Positions 53,940 through 61,212 of a DNA stretch of 64,000 nucleotides are shown piece by piece. The translations under genes were made by a program, and so were the position numbers. Below the pieces are notes generated by a model that was not told the DNA's origin, did not search any database, and saw only the letters and a program-made list of their open reading frames with translations. The DNA comes from Candidatus Opimibacter skivensis (GTDB lineage: Bacteria; Bacteroidota; Bacteroidia; Chitinophagales; Saprospiraceae). The stretch covers positions 310,001-374,000 of the forward strand of contig JADKHH010000033.1 of NCBI GenBank assembly GCA_016721905.1. The letters run 5' to 3'. Every line of letters starts with the position of its first letter. Position 1 is the stretch's first letter.

Positions 53940-55136
53940 ATGACGGTGAAAACCAGTGTCAAAACGGATCAATACCAGGGCCACGACTATTATCTCCTTG
54001 ATGAATTGCTGAGTGAAGACCACTTATTGGCGCGCGAAGCGGTGAGAGATTGGGTAAAACAGGAAGTAAGCCCGATCATAGAAGATTATGCTAACCGGGC
54101 TGCTTGTCCTGCCCATTTGTTCAAAGGATTGGCAGAAATTGGTGCTTTTGGCCCCAGTCTTCCGGTCGAATATGGTGGTGGCGGAATGGATGAAATCGCC
54201 TATGGGGTGATCATGCAGGAGCTGGAACGCGGAGATTCAGGCATCAGGTCAATGGCTTCTGTCCAGGGGTCGCTGGTCATGTACCCGATCTATAAGTATG
54301 CGTCTGAAGAACTGAAGAAAAAATACCTCCCTAAGCTTGGCTCAGGAGAGATGATAGGCTGCTTTGGCCTTACAGAACCTGATCATGGTTCGAATCCGAA
54401 TGGCATGATCACCAGGATCGTTGATGATGGTGATGCGTATATACTCAACGGTGCCAAAATGTGGATCACCAATAGTCCGCTTGCAGACCTGGCGGTCGTG
54501 TGGGCTAAGGATGAAGAGGATAAGATCCGTGGTATGATCGTGGAGAGTGGCTGGAAAGGATTTTCTGCCCCTGAAATCCATGGAAAATGGTCCCTGAGGG
54601 CTTCGATTACAGGTGAGCTTGTTTTTGAAGATGTACGCGTACCGAAATCACATATTTTCGCCGATGTGAAAGGCCTGAAAGGACCCTTATCCTGTTTGTC
54701 AAAAGCCAGGTATGGGATCGCCTGGGGTGCTATTGGTGCTGCACTGGATTGCTATGACAGTGCCTTGCGATATTCAAAACAACGTGAGCAATTTGGAAGG
54801 CCAATTGCCGGCTTCCAACTCACACAGAAGAAACTGGCTGAAATGATCACAGAAATCACCAAAGCCCAGCTACTGACCTGGAGATTAGGCACCCTCGCCA
54901 ATGTTGGCAAAGCCACGCCTGCCCAGATTTCGATGGCCAAACGCAACAATGTGGATATGGCTCTTCAGGTAGCCAGGGAAGCCAGACAAATTCATGGTGG
55001 TATGGGAATCACCAGCGAATACCCGATCATGAGACATATGATGAACCTTGAGTCCGTGGTAACTTATGAGGGAACCCATGATATCCATCTGCTGATAACC
55101 GGACAGGATATCACAGGACTCAATGCGTTTTCTTAA
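53940..55136 (+). CDS. Acyl-CoA dehydrogenase, glutaryl-CoA dehydrogenase type
   Basis: The 398-aa FAD enzyme has N-terminal helical, middle beta and C-terminal helical domains. G-C-F-G-L-T-E-P-D-H-G-S-N-P and R-S-M-A-S-V-Q-G-S-L-V-M are the glutaryl-CoA dehydrogenase variants of family signatures, the second with the substrate-binding Arg. Q-R-E-Q-F-G-R-P-I-A-G-F-Q-L-T-Q and Q-I-H-G-G-M-G-I follow. The catalytic base is Glu377 in T-Y-E-G-T-H-D-I-H. It would convert glutaryl-CoA to crotonyl-CoA in lysine/tryptophan catabolism; a general short-chain acyl-CoA substrate is the alternative. No electron-transfer partner gene is adjacent. Confidence 0.88.
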   Translation: MTVKTSVKTDQYQGHDYYLLDELLSEDHLLAREAVRDWVKQEVSPIIEDYANRAACPAHLFKGLAEIGAFGPSLPVEYGGGGMDEIAYGVIMQELERGDSGIRSMASVQGSLVMYPIYKYASEELKKKYLPKLGSGEMIGCFGLTEPDHGSNPNGMITRIVDDGDAYILNGAKMWITNSPLADLAVVWAKDEEDKIRGMIVESGWKGFSAPEIHGKWSLRASITGELVFEDVRVPKSHIFADVKGLKGPLSCLSKARYGIAWGAIGAALDCYDSALRYSKQREQFGRPIAGFQLTQKKLAEMITEITKAQLLTWRLGTLANVGKATPAQISMAKRNNVDMALQVAREARQIHGGMGITSEYPIMRHMMNLESVVTYEGTHDIHLLITGQDITGLNAFS

Positions 55137-55192
55137 TGAAATCCTAATCGGGATAAAATACGTAGAGAGATACACCACGGTAGTCTAATAAT

Positions 55193-55221
55193 CCGTTTAA
55201 ACGGTTGTTTTGACAAAACAA
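55193..55221 (+). other. Two adjacent small inverted repeats after the acyl-CoA dehydrogenase
   Basis: CCGTTTAAACGG (55193-55204) is a perfect palindrome and is directly followed by TTGTTTT-GAC-AAAACAA (55205-55221). They lie 57-85 nt after the stop. They could be operator half-sites for the next gene or weak terminators. Confidence 0.5.
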
Positions 55222-55278
55222 TTGGAGTAATTTTTCGGTATAACATCTTATACGCGAAAACAGAAAAGGACTGTCACC

Positions 55279-56508
55279 ATGTTTTATAAGGGATTTCTAC
55301 CAAGTCTAGCTATTGCCTGCTTTGCAACCCTTCCTCTTTCATCGCAGGAAACGATCCGGTTGCAGAATCCATCATTTGAAGATATACCGCACAGAGGTTC
55401 TCCTACAGGTCCATCCATCAGGGGTTGGCATGATTGCGGTCTCAGTAAATTCCCTTCTGAAAGTCCACCTGACATCCACCCTGTACCAGAAAATGCCTGG
55501 CAAGTGACGATGGATGCATATGATGGAAATACTTACCTGGGAATTGTGACCCGGGCAAATGATTCCTACGAATCATTGTCCCAGGCGTTAACGACACCTA
55601 TACAAGGCGGTGTGTGCTACTCGTTTAAAGCCTTTGTTGCAAGGTCACAGGACTACAAGAGTGCTACCAGCCGTACCCAGCAGTTAGGCACCAACGAGCT
55701 TGAAAATTTTGTGAGGCCAGCTGTATTGCTCATCTGGGGCGGGAACTATTTCTGTGACAAGGCCGAGCTCCTCGGGGAGTCTCCTGCTATCTCCAACGAA
55801 AACTGGAAGCAATATAAATTTACATTTCAACCTCAAAAAACGCACAAGTACATTACCATCGAGGCGTTTTATAAAACACCGATCCTGGAGGCATACAATG
55901 GTCATGTCCTGGTGGATGGTCTTTCAGAAATTGTCCCCGTAGATTGCCCGTTGTTTCCGGAGGATCTGGTTGCCGAGGTTACTGACCCTCCTGCCAAAAC
56001 AGGAACCACAGGTTCTTCCTCATCATCCTCCATAAGTTCAAAAACAACTACAGGCGGATCTTCAACTACATTAAAATCCGGCACAGTCTCATCAAGCCAG
56101 AAAACCTTTACGCCGGTGCTGATTACAGAACTGGTGCCGGGCAAAGTATTTGTCGGACAGAAAATCAGGCTTAATCATCTGTACTTCAGTACAGATTCTG
56201 TCAACCTCAGATCGGATTCATACAAAGTGCTCAATGAGCTGGCAGAATACATGAAAGCGTATCCGAAGACCGTGATCGAAATCGGAGGCCATACTAACAC
56301 CGTACCTCCCGAAGACTATTGTATGCACCTGTCTATCCAGCGCGCTAAATCTGTACAGGAATATCTTATTTCACAAGGAGTGCCGGCCGAACGCTTGCAA
56401 TACAAAGGTTATGGAAAGTCGGATCCGATCATCGAGTATGATAAGTACAACAAAGAGGCGAGGTTGAAGAATCAAAGGGTGGAGATCAAGATAATATCCC
56501 TAACGTGA
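55279..56508 (+). CDS. Exported NPSFEDIP-domain protein with C-terminal OmpA domain
   Basis: The 409-aa product has a signal peptide of about 23 residues ending L-S-S-Q. A domain of about 215 residues follows with N-P-S-F-E-D-I-P-H-R-G-S, W-H-D-C-G, F-P-S-E-S-P-P-D-I-H-P-V-P and V-C-Y-S-F. F-C-D-K-A-E and V-D-C-P complete it, giving four or five spaced cysteines. A Ser/Thr-rich linker leads to an OmpA-like peptidoglycan-binding domain (about 290-409: Y-F-S-T-D-S-V-N-L, G-G-H-T-N, S-I-Q-R-A-K-S-V, N-Q-R-V-E-I-K). The N-terminal domain is paralogous to the next gene. It probably anchors a surface or periplasmic binding module to the wall. Confidence 0.85.
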   Translation: MFYKGFLPSLAIACFATLPLSSQETIRLQNPSFEDIPHRGSPTGPSIRGWHDCGLSKFPSESPPDIHPVPENAWQVTMDAYDGNTYLGIVTRANDSYESLSQALTTPIQGGVCYSFKAFVARSQDYKSATSRTQQLGTNELENFVRPAVLLIWGGNYFCDKAELLGESPAISNENWKQYKFTFQPQKTHKYITIEAFYKTPILEAYNGHVLVDGLSEIVPVDCPLFPEDLVAEVTDPPAKTGTTGSSSSSSISSKTTTGGSSTTLKSGTVSSSQKTFTPVLITELVPGKVFVGQKIRLNHLYFSTDSVNLRSDSYKVLNELAEYMKAYPKTVIEIGGHTNTVPPEDYCMHLSIQRAKSVQEYLISQGVPAERLQYKGYGKSDPIIEYDKYNKEARLKNQRVEIKIISLT

Positions 56509-56580
56509 GACGTGTAAGAGCGTGAGAGCGTGAGAGCGTGAGAGCGTGAGACGTGAGACGTGAGACGTGAGATAGATAAG
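56508..56580. repeat. GTGAGA array
   Basis: About ten copies of GTGAGA(G/C)C- or ACGTGAG-type words start at the stop codon of the OmpA-domain gene. They use the same core word as the arrays at 4.9, 39.9 and 48.6 kb. Confidence 0.8.
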
Positions 56581-56644
56581 ATGAAAATCATAAAAAAAGT
56601 AGAGACGCGATTGATCGCGTCTCTACTTTTTTTATGATTTTCAT
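56581..56644. terminator. 64-bp near-perfect palindrome with the GTAGAGACGCGAT element
   Basis: The two 31-bp arms match exactly around a 2-nt loop. The GC-rich core is GTAGAGACGCGAT; the flanks are A7 on the left and T7 on the right, so it can terminate transcription on either strand. It separates the two NPSFEDIP paralogues. Confidence 0.88.
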
Positions 56645-56649
56645 TGTTG

Positions 56650-56657
56650 TAGATTTG
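56650..56657 (+). promoter_or_regulatory. Candidate -7 element (TAGATTTG) of the second NPSFEDIP gene
   Basis: This exact TAnnTTTG word lies 11 nt before the ATG at 56669. It is directly downstream of the palindromic terminator, so the second paralogue has its own promoter. Confidence 0.5.
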
Positions 56658-56668
56658 AAGGACAGCAT

Positions 56669-57352
56669 ATGAAAAACATTTTGACCCCATTAAGATTCGT
56701 GCTTTCCTTTGTTTGGATCATTTGTGCTCCCTCCCTTCAGGGGCAGGATACGATCCTGCTAATGAATCCATCCTTTGAGGATATTCCACATAGAGGTAGT
56801 GCTGGAGGTCCTCCCATAAAGATGTGGGATGATTGTGGCTTCAATACATTTCCTAACGAATCTCCTCCTGATATACATCCTGTCCCTAATGGTGCCTGGG
56901 GTGTCGGCTTGCAACCACAAGAAGGCGCTACCTATCTTGGCCTTGTAACTCGTGCGAATGGTACTTACGAATCAGTTGGTCAAAGAATTTTTACACCCTT
57001 AAAGGCAGGGACTTGTTATTCGCTGACCGCCATGATGACTCAATCACCTATGTATAAGAGTGCTACTGTTGAAACCATTAAAAATGGAACCCGCAATCTT
57101 GAAAATTTTATTCAGCCAGTGAAGGTTATTGTCTGGGGCGGTATTTATACCTGTGAAAAATTAGAAATACTTGCTGAAAGTAGTGCGGTAACCAATCATG
57201 AATGGCAGCCATTTGAACTGACTTTAAAACCGCACAACAACTACACCTATATCACCATTGAAGCTTTTTATTCAAAATCTCAGGAGAAAAAATTCAATGG
57301 TCATGTTTTAATCGACAATCTCTCCCCCATTATAGCGATTGATTGCAAATAA
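56669..57352 (+). CDS. Exported NPSFEDIP-domain protein without OmpA domain
   Basis: The 227-aa product has a signal peptide ending S-L-Q-G-Q, then the same domain as the preceding gene: N-P-S-F-E-D-I-P-H-R-G-S, W-D-D-C-G-F, F-P-N-E-S-P-P-D-I-H-P-V-P, T-C-Y-S-L, Y-T-C-E-K and I-D-C-K at the very end. Spacing of cysteines and aromatic residues is conserved, so the two genes are a tandem duplication with loss or gain of the OmpA part. The beta-sandwich-like pattern suggests a ligand-binding module. I do not recognise a named family. Confidence 0.78.
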   Translation: MKNILTPLRFVLSFVWIICAPSLQGQDTILLMNPSFEDIPHRGSAGGPPIKMWDDCGFNTFPNESPPDIHPVPNGAWGVGLQPQEGATYLGLVTRANGTYESVGQRIFTPLKAGTCYSLTAMMTQSPMYKSATVETIKNGTRNLENFIQPVKVIVWGGIYTCEKLEILAESSAVTNHEWQPFELTLKPHNNYTYITIEAFYSKSQEKKFNGHVLIDNLSPIIAIDCK

Positions 57353-57375
57353 AATCCGCATCACACCAATCCTGC

Positions 57376-58635
57376 TTATTTCACTTTTAATTTCTCGCAT
57401 TTTATGCCGATCGTGGCGATGTCTTTCCAGAATCCCGGATAAGACTTACTAACCACATCAGGGTCTTTGATGATCACCGGATGTATGCATGCCAGCGGGG
57501 TGAAAGCCATCGCCATGCGGTGATCCTCATAGGTACTAAATCTTCCCCTGTCTTTCCATTTTGCCTTACCGACCAGGATCACCGTAAGTTCTTCTCCTTC
57601 TTCTTTCACTAGCAGCTTTGTCTTGACTCTCTCTAGTTCAGTAAACATCGCGAGGATGCGATCTGTTTCTTTGATCCGAAGGGTCTTCAGTCCGGTTAAA
57701 ACTCCCTTGATCCCTAATCCTGCTAATGTCACCATCACCGTCTGTGCAATATCCGGACAAAGGGAAAAATCGTATTTGAATTCCTTCAGTTTTTCCTTGA
57801 TTCCTTTCTTGTTAATGACAAGTCCGTTTTCGGTATAGGTCGTTTCGACACCCAACTGAGCGTATATATCTTTCGTAACCGCATCACCCTGGATACTATC
57901 TTCCTTTAAGCCTTCAATAAATATCTCTGCCTGTTCGGCAAGCGCTGCCATCGAATAGAAATACGATGCTGCTGACCAATCACCTTCGACCGCATAATCT
58001 TTTGCGATATAGGCACCATGCTCAATGCGTATCGTGTTATCAGTCCATTGATGTTCGATACCGAAATACGCCATCATGGCCAGGGTCATCTGCACATAGG
58101 ATGCTGAAACCAGCTCACCCGTCAGGTGAATCGTCAATCCTTTGGGTAACATTGGCGCTATCAAAAGCAAAGCTGTCAGATACTGGCTGCTGATACCTGC
58201 TTGCAGAGTGACTTCGTTGACATCTACGCCTAGGTTGTTTGTTGGCTTCACTTGCAAAGGAGGAAATCCTTCTTTATTCAGATACGTGATATCGGCTCCG
58301 AGTGCTTGGAGTGCTTTCACCAATGGACCTATCGGTCTGCGTCGAAGTTGCTCAGAAGCATCTATCTTGACTTCACGATCTCCCAGGCATGCCCTGGCCA
58401 CCATAAAGCGATAACTGCTACCTGCATGCCCACTGTATAAAACCTCATCTGTAGAGGCCAGCATAGCAATAAGTGCATCTGTATCATCACTGGTACTGAG
58501 GCGATGTATTTCAAAAGGATCATTACAAAGGGACCTGATGATCAGAGCCCGGTTGGAAATACTTTTGGATGGTTCCAAAATGACGGTACCGCTCAGCTTC
58601 TGCTGGGGTAACGATAGTTGATTTGCAATTGACAT
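57376..58635 (-). CDS. aroA: 3-phosphoshikimate 1-carboxyvinyltransferase (EPSP synthase)
   Basis: The 419-aa enzyme joins phosphoenolpyruvate to shikimate 3-phosphate in aromatic biosynthesis. Signatures are P-S-K-S-I-S-N-R-A-L-I-I (substrate Lys, Ser, Arg), A-G-S-S-Y-R-F-M in place of the more common A-G-T-x-x-R, Q-x-S-S-Q-Y-L region, D-W-S-A-A-S-Y and K-E-T-D-R. Y-E-D-H-R-M-A-M-A comes near the end. Length is slightly shorter than E. coli AroA, as usual for Bacteroidota. It starts 6 nt after the phoH stop on the same strand, so the two are co-transcribed. Confidence 0.94.
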   Translation of the reverse strand: MSIANQLSLPQQKLSGTVILEPSKSISNRALIIRSLCNDPFEIHRLSTSDDTDALIAMLASTDEVLYSGHAGSSYRFMVARACLGDREVKIDASEQLRRRPIGPLVKALQALGADITYLNKEGFPPLQVKPTNNLGVDVNEVTLQAGISSQYLTALLLIAPMLPKGLTIHLTGELVSASYVQMTLAMMAYFGIEHQWTDNTIRIEHGAYIAKDYAVEGDWSAASYFYSMAALAEQAEIFIEGLKEDSIQGDAVTKDIYAQLGVETTYTENGLVINKKGIKEKLKEFKYDFSLCPDIAQTVMVTLAGLGIKGVLTGLKTLRIKETDRILAMFTELERVKTKLLVKEEGEELTVILVGKAKWKDRGRFSTYEDHRMAMAFTPLACIHPVIIKDPDVVSKSYPGFWKDIATIGIKCEKLKVK

Positions 58636-58641
58636 GGTTGT

Positions 58642-59637
58642 TTATTCTTCCTCCCCTTTTTTCTGCTCAGCAATTCTTTTTTTCTCTGCATCCTTTTCAA
58701 ATGCAATGATGATATCCCTCACGAGCCTGTGTCTGACGACATCGTCGGCACTCAACCTGACCGTAGCGATACCATCAAGGTGGCCCAGCAGGTCAATAGC
58801 TTTTCGAAAGCCGGAGTGTACACTCCGCGGAAGGTCAATCTGGGATAAATCCCCGGTGATGATACACTTGGCTGATGGACCAAGACGTGTCAGAAACATT
58901 TTAATCTGTCCTTCTGTAGCATTCTGTGCTTCATCCAGGATGATAAAGGCATTGTCAAGTGTGCGCCCACGCATATAGGCGAGAGGTGCAACCTCGATGA
59001 TCCGGTTTTGCATGAAATAATTCAGCTTATCAATCTGGATCATATCATCAAGCGCATCATATAACGGCCGTAAATACGGATCTATCTTTTCTTTCAGGTC
59101 ACCTGGCAGAAAGCCCAAATTCTCTCCAGCTTCCACTGCAGGACGGGTCAGGATGATCTTCTTGACCATCGCATTTTTCAGTGCACGCACTGCAAGTGCA
59201 ACAGCCGTATATGTTTTACCTGTTCCGGCAGGGCCTACTGCGAATACAACGTCATTGAGATCGCAGGCAGTCACCATTTTCTTCTGGTTCTTGGTCTTAG
59301 CCTTGATGGGCTTGCCTGTCCTACCATATAGGATCACATGGTCTGAAACTTCTCCAACCGGGGTTTCTTCTTGTTCAAAGGTATGTGTTCCGGCCAGGAG
59401 GTCTTCTAAGGTGGCCATGGGGAGTGTTTTCTGATCCTTGAGGATCCGGAGCATCATTTCAAACTTGTCCTTTGCACTCTGGGCCAGTTTCTTCTTGCCA
59501 CTCAGTTTGACCTGATTACCTCTGGAGGTGACCACCACTTCTGGAAATGCTTTGCGAAAGAGATTGAGCTTACTGTTGTTCTGTCCAAATAACTCTAAAG
59601 GATCAACATCCTCTACGGTCAATACAATCTCACTCAA
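58642..59637 (-). CDS. PhoH family ATPase
   Basis: The roughly 331-aa protein carries Walker A G-P-A-G-T-G-K-T, Walker B F-I-I-L-D-E-A-Q-N and the PhoH landmarks L-T-R-P-A-V-E-A-G-E-x-L-G-F-L-P-G-D and G-D-L-S-Q-I-D-L-P. The family is an RNA-linked P-loop ATPase (YbeZ group). The frame opens at a TTG at 59700, but a TAGATTTG promoter word covers that codon. A TTG at 59637 (S-E-I-V-L-T-V-E-D-V-D-P-L-E-L-F-G) matches the family's N-terminus and is used here. It leads aroA by 6 nt. Confidence 0.88.
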   Translation of the reverse strand: MSEIVLTVEDVDPLELFGQNNSKLNLFRKAFPEVVVTSRGNQVKLSGKKKLAQSAKDKFEMMLRILKDQKTLPMATLEDLLAGTHTFEQEETPVGEVSDHVILYGRTGKPIKAKTKNQKKMVTACDLNDVVFAVGPAGTGKTYTAVALAVRALKNAMVKKIILTRPAVEAGENLGFLPGDLKEKIDPYLRPLYDALDDMIQIDKLNYFMQNRIIEVAPLAYMRGRTLDNAFIILDEAQNATEGQIKMFLTRLGPSAKCIITGDLSQIDLPRSVHSGFRKAIDLLGHLDGIATVRLSADDVVRHRLVRDIIIAFEKDAEKKRIAEQKKGEEE

Positions 59638-59697
59638 AATCTTGTCTTTAGTGTTTGGGATAGCTTGTCCGATGGTATTTCTTTTTTTTGCTTGTGT

Positions 59698-59705
59698 CAA
59701 ATCTA
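59698..59705 (-). promoter_or_regulatory. Candidate -7 element (TAGATTTG) of phoH-aroA
   Basis: This is an exact TAnnTTTG word on the minus strand, with a predicted transcript start near 59691. It overlaps the most upstream possible phoH start and so argues for a later one. Confidence 0.45.
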
Positions 59706-59761
59706 ACGATTAAGGCGTTACGGTTCCCCTGCGTGGCTGATAAATTTACAATTTTTTGTAA

Positions 59762-59769
59762 TATGTTTG
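59762..59769 (+). promoter_or_regulatory. Candidate -7 element (TATGTTTG) of the ABM-aroB unit
   Basis: This exact TAnnTTTG word lies 32 nt before the ATG at 59802, so the divergent phoH and ABM promoters are about 57 bp apart. Confidence 0.45.
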
Positions 59770-59801
59770 GGTGTCGGGGAAACCAAACCGATACTCCAGC
59801 T

Positions 59802-60101
59802 ATGGTTAAACGAATCGTGATAATGGAACTATTGCCCGGTAAGGAAGGCCTGTTTTTGGATATCTTTGATCAGGTAAAAAAACAGATACGGGCACGGGAA
59901 GGTTGCAGAGGACTTGAAATACTTAAAAGTGAGGAAGATGGGCGCATAAGTCTTTGGACCATAAGTCTTTGGAAAAATGAAAGCGATCTCGATGATTACC
60001 GGTCATCCCCTTTGTTTAAAAAAACATGGTCTGAGGTCAAACCCCTGTTTTCAGGTAAAGCCCGTGCATGGACACTGACCTCGATCGAAACGCTGGCATG
60101 A
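59802..60101 (+). CDS. Antibiotic biosynthesis monooxygenase (ABM)-like small protein
   Basis: The 99-aa protein starts M-V-K-R-I-V-I-M-E-L-L-P-G-K-E and folds like a ferredoxin-type ABM/YgiN dimer: F-D-Q-V-K-K-Q-I-R-A-R-E-G-C-R-G-L-E-I-L, S-L-W-T-I-S-L-W-K-N-E-S-D-L-D-D-Y-R-x-S-P-L-F. The last pattern is typical of the family. It is likely cytoplasmic; members are heme- or quinone-related oxygenases or have no known activity. It overlaps aroB by ATGA, so the two are translationally coupled. That linkage with shikimate synthesis recurs in Bacteroidota but is unexplained. Confidence 0.82.
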   Translation: MVKRIVIMELLPGKEGLFLDIFDQVKKQIRAREGCRGLEILKSEEDGRISLWTISLWKNESDLDDYRSSPLFKKTWSEVKPLFSGKARAWTLTSIETLA

Positions 60102-61162
60102 AAGTATTTACATCACGACAAGGTGATATATATCTGGGTAATGTTGGGGATGGTTTGCAAAAAGCCATTCGCTCCTTAGAACCCTCCCTGGTATTTATAC
60201 TTGCAGACGACGACACTGCACAGCATTGCGTTCCCTTAGTTGAATCCCTGGCAGATACAGCCATACCACCTATCGTCATCGCATCCGGTGATCAGCACAA
60301 AACAATCGATAGCTGTGAAACCATCTGGGCCTCCCTGGTAGAGTCCGGTGCAGATCGTGAGTCTCTGATACTCAATGTCGGAGGAGGTATGATATGCGAC
60401 CTTGGTGGCTTTACCGCATCTTGCTATCAACGGGGTATTCGTTTTGCGCACATCCCCACTTCCCTGCTGGCCATGGCTGATGCCGCGATGGGAGGTAAAA
60501 CGGGTGTAAACTTTGGTGGTTACAAAAACTATATAGGTCGTTTTGAAAACCCGGCGTTTATCTGGACAGACCCAACATTCCTCAGGACGCTTCCCCGGCA
60601 GGAAACCCTGGATGGCCTGGCTGAAATCGTCAAGCATGCCATCATTGGCAGCCACGGTTTATGGGAAACGATCTCTACGTTTGATAGCCCGGAATCAATG
60701 GAGTGGTACCAACTACTTGAACTCAATATCCCTGTTAAACTTCATATTTCAGACGCCGATCCATTTGAAAAAGGGAGACGGAAAACCCTGAATTTTGGTC
60801 ATACCATCGGCCACGCCCTGGAAAGCCATTTTCTTCATTCAACTGAGCCACTGAGTCATGGTCAGGCAGTTACGTTAGGTATGCTGGCTGAAACTAAACT
60901 CGCCCATCTCACAGGATTGCTTGGAAAAGAAGATTTTAAAAGCATTATTGACCTGATTCTGCGATTGTTGAGTCCTTGCGAAGTAACTTTGCCAACCATC
61001 GATGCACTTCGGCCATGGCTCCAGGGTGACAAGAAAAAATCCGGAGGTAGCGTCGGGTACAGTTTACCTGACAGCATCGGTAATTGCAGATGGGATATTA
61101 AAGTGGAAGAAACGCTGGTAAGGGAAAGCCTTGATTGGGTTAACCAGGTACGCAAAGGATAG
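60098..61162 (+). CDS. aroB: 3-dehydroquinate synthase
   Basis: The roughly 354-aa NAD- and metal-dependent enzyme makes 3-dehydroquinate from DAHP. The start is the ATG overlapping the upstream stop (ATGA); a GTG/ATG 10 codons earlier lies in the ABM gene. Signatures are G-G-G-M-I-C-D-L-G-G-F-T-A, H-I-P-T-S-L-L-A-M-A-D-A-A-M-G-G-K-T-G-V-N and G-L-A-E-I-V-K-H (metal Glu). The His ligands are in R-K-T-L-N-F-G-H-T-I-G-H-A and S-H-G-Q-A-V. Length is normal. Together with aroQ and aroA, three steps of the pathway are encoded in this window. Confidence 0.96.
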   Translation: MKVFTSRQGDIYLGNVGDGLQKAIRSLEPSLVFILADDDTAQHCVPLVESLADTAIPPIVIASGDQHKTIDSCETIWASLVESGADRESLILNVGGGMICDLGGFTASCYQRGIRFAHIPTSLLAMADAAMGGKTGVNFGGYKNYIGRFENPAFIWTDPTFLRTLPRQETLDGLAEIVKHAIIGSHGLWETISTFDSPESMEWYQLLELNIPVKLHISDADPFEKGRRKTLNFGHTIGHALESHFLHSTEPLSHGQAVTLGMLAETKLAHLTGLLGKEDFKSIIDLILRLLSPCEVTLPTIDALRPWLQGDKKKSGGSVGYSLPDSIGNCRWDIKVEETLVRESLDWVNQVRKG

Positions 61163-61187
61163 TTGGCTTCGTTAGCTTTCGGAGAAA

Positions 61188-61195
61188 TAGGTTTG
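61188..61195 (+). promoter_or_regulatory. Candidate promoter of the class A PBP gene (TAGGTTTG)
   Basis: This is an exact TAnnTTTG word 17 nt before the ATG, with a TTGG at 61163-61166 about 21 nt upstream, close to the -33/-7 spacing of Bacteroidota promoters. It is the best two-box candidate in the window. Confidence 0.55.
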
Positions 61196-61212
61196 TTTGA
61201 TCTTTTTACAAT

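Noticed and set aside
54387..54398. GGTTCGAATCCG, resembling a tRNA T-loop
   Set aside because: It lies inside the acyl-CoA dehydrogenase reading frame (H-G-S-N-P), and no acceptor or anticodon stems can be formed around it.
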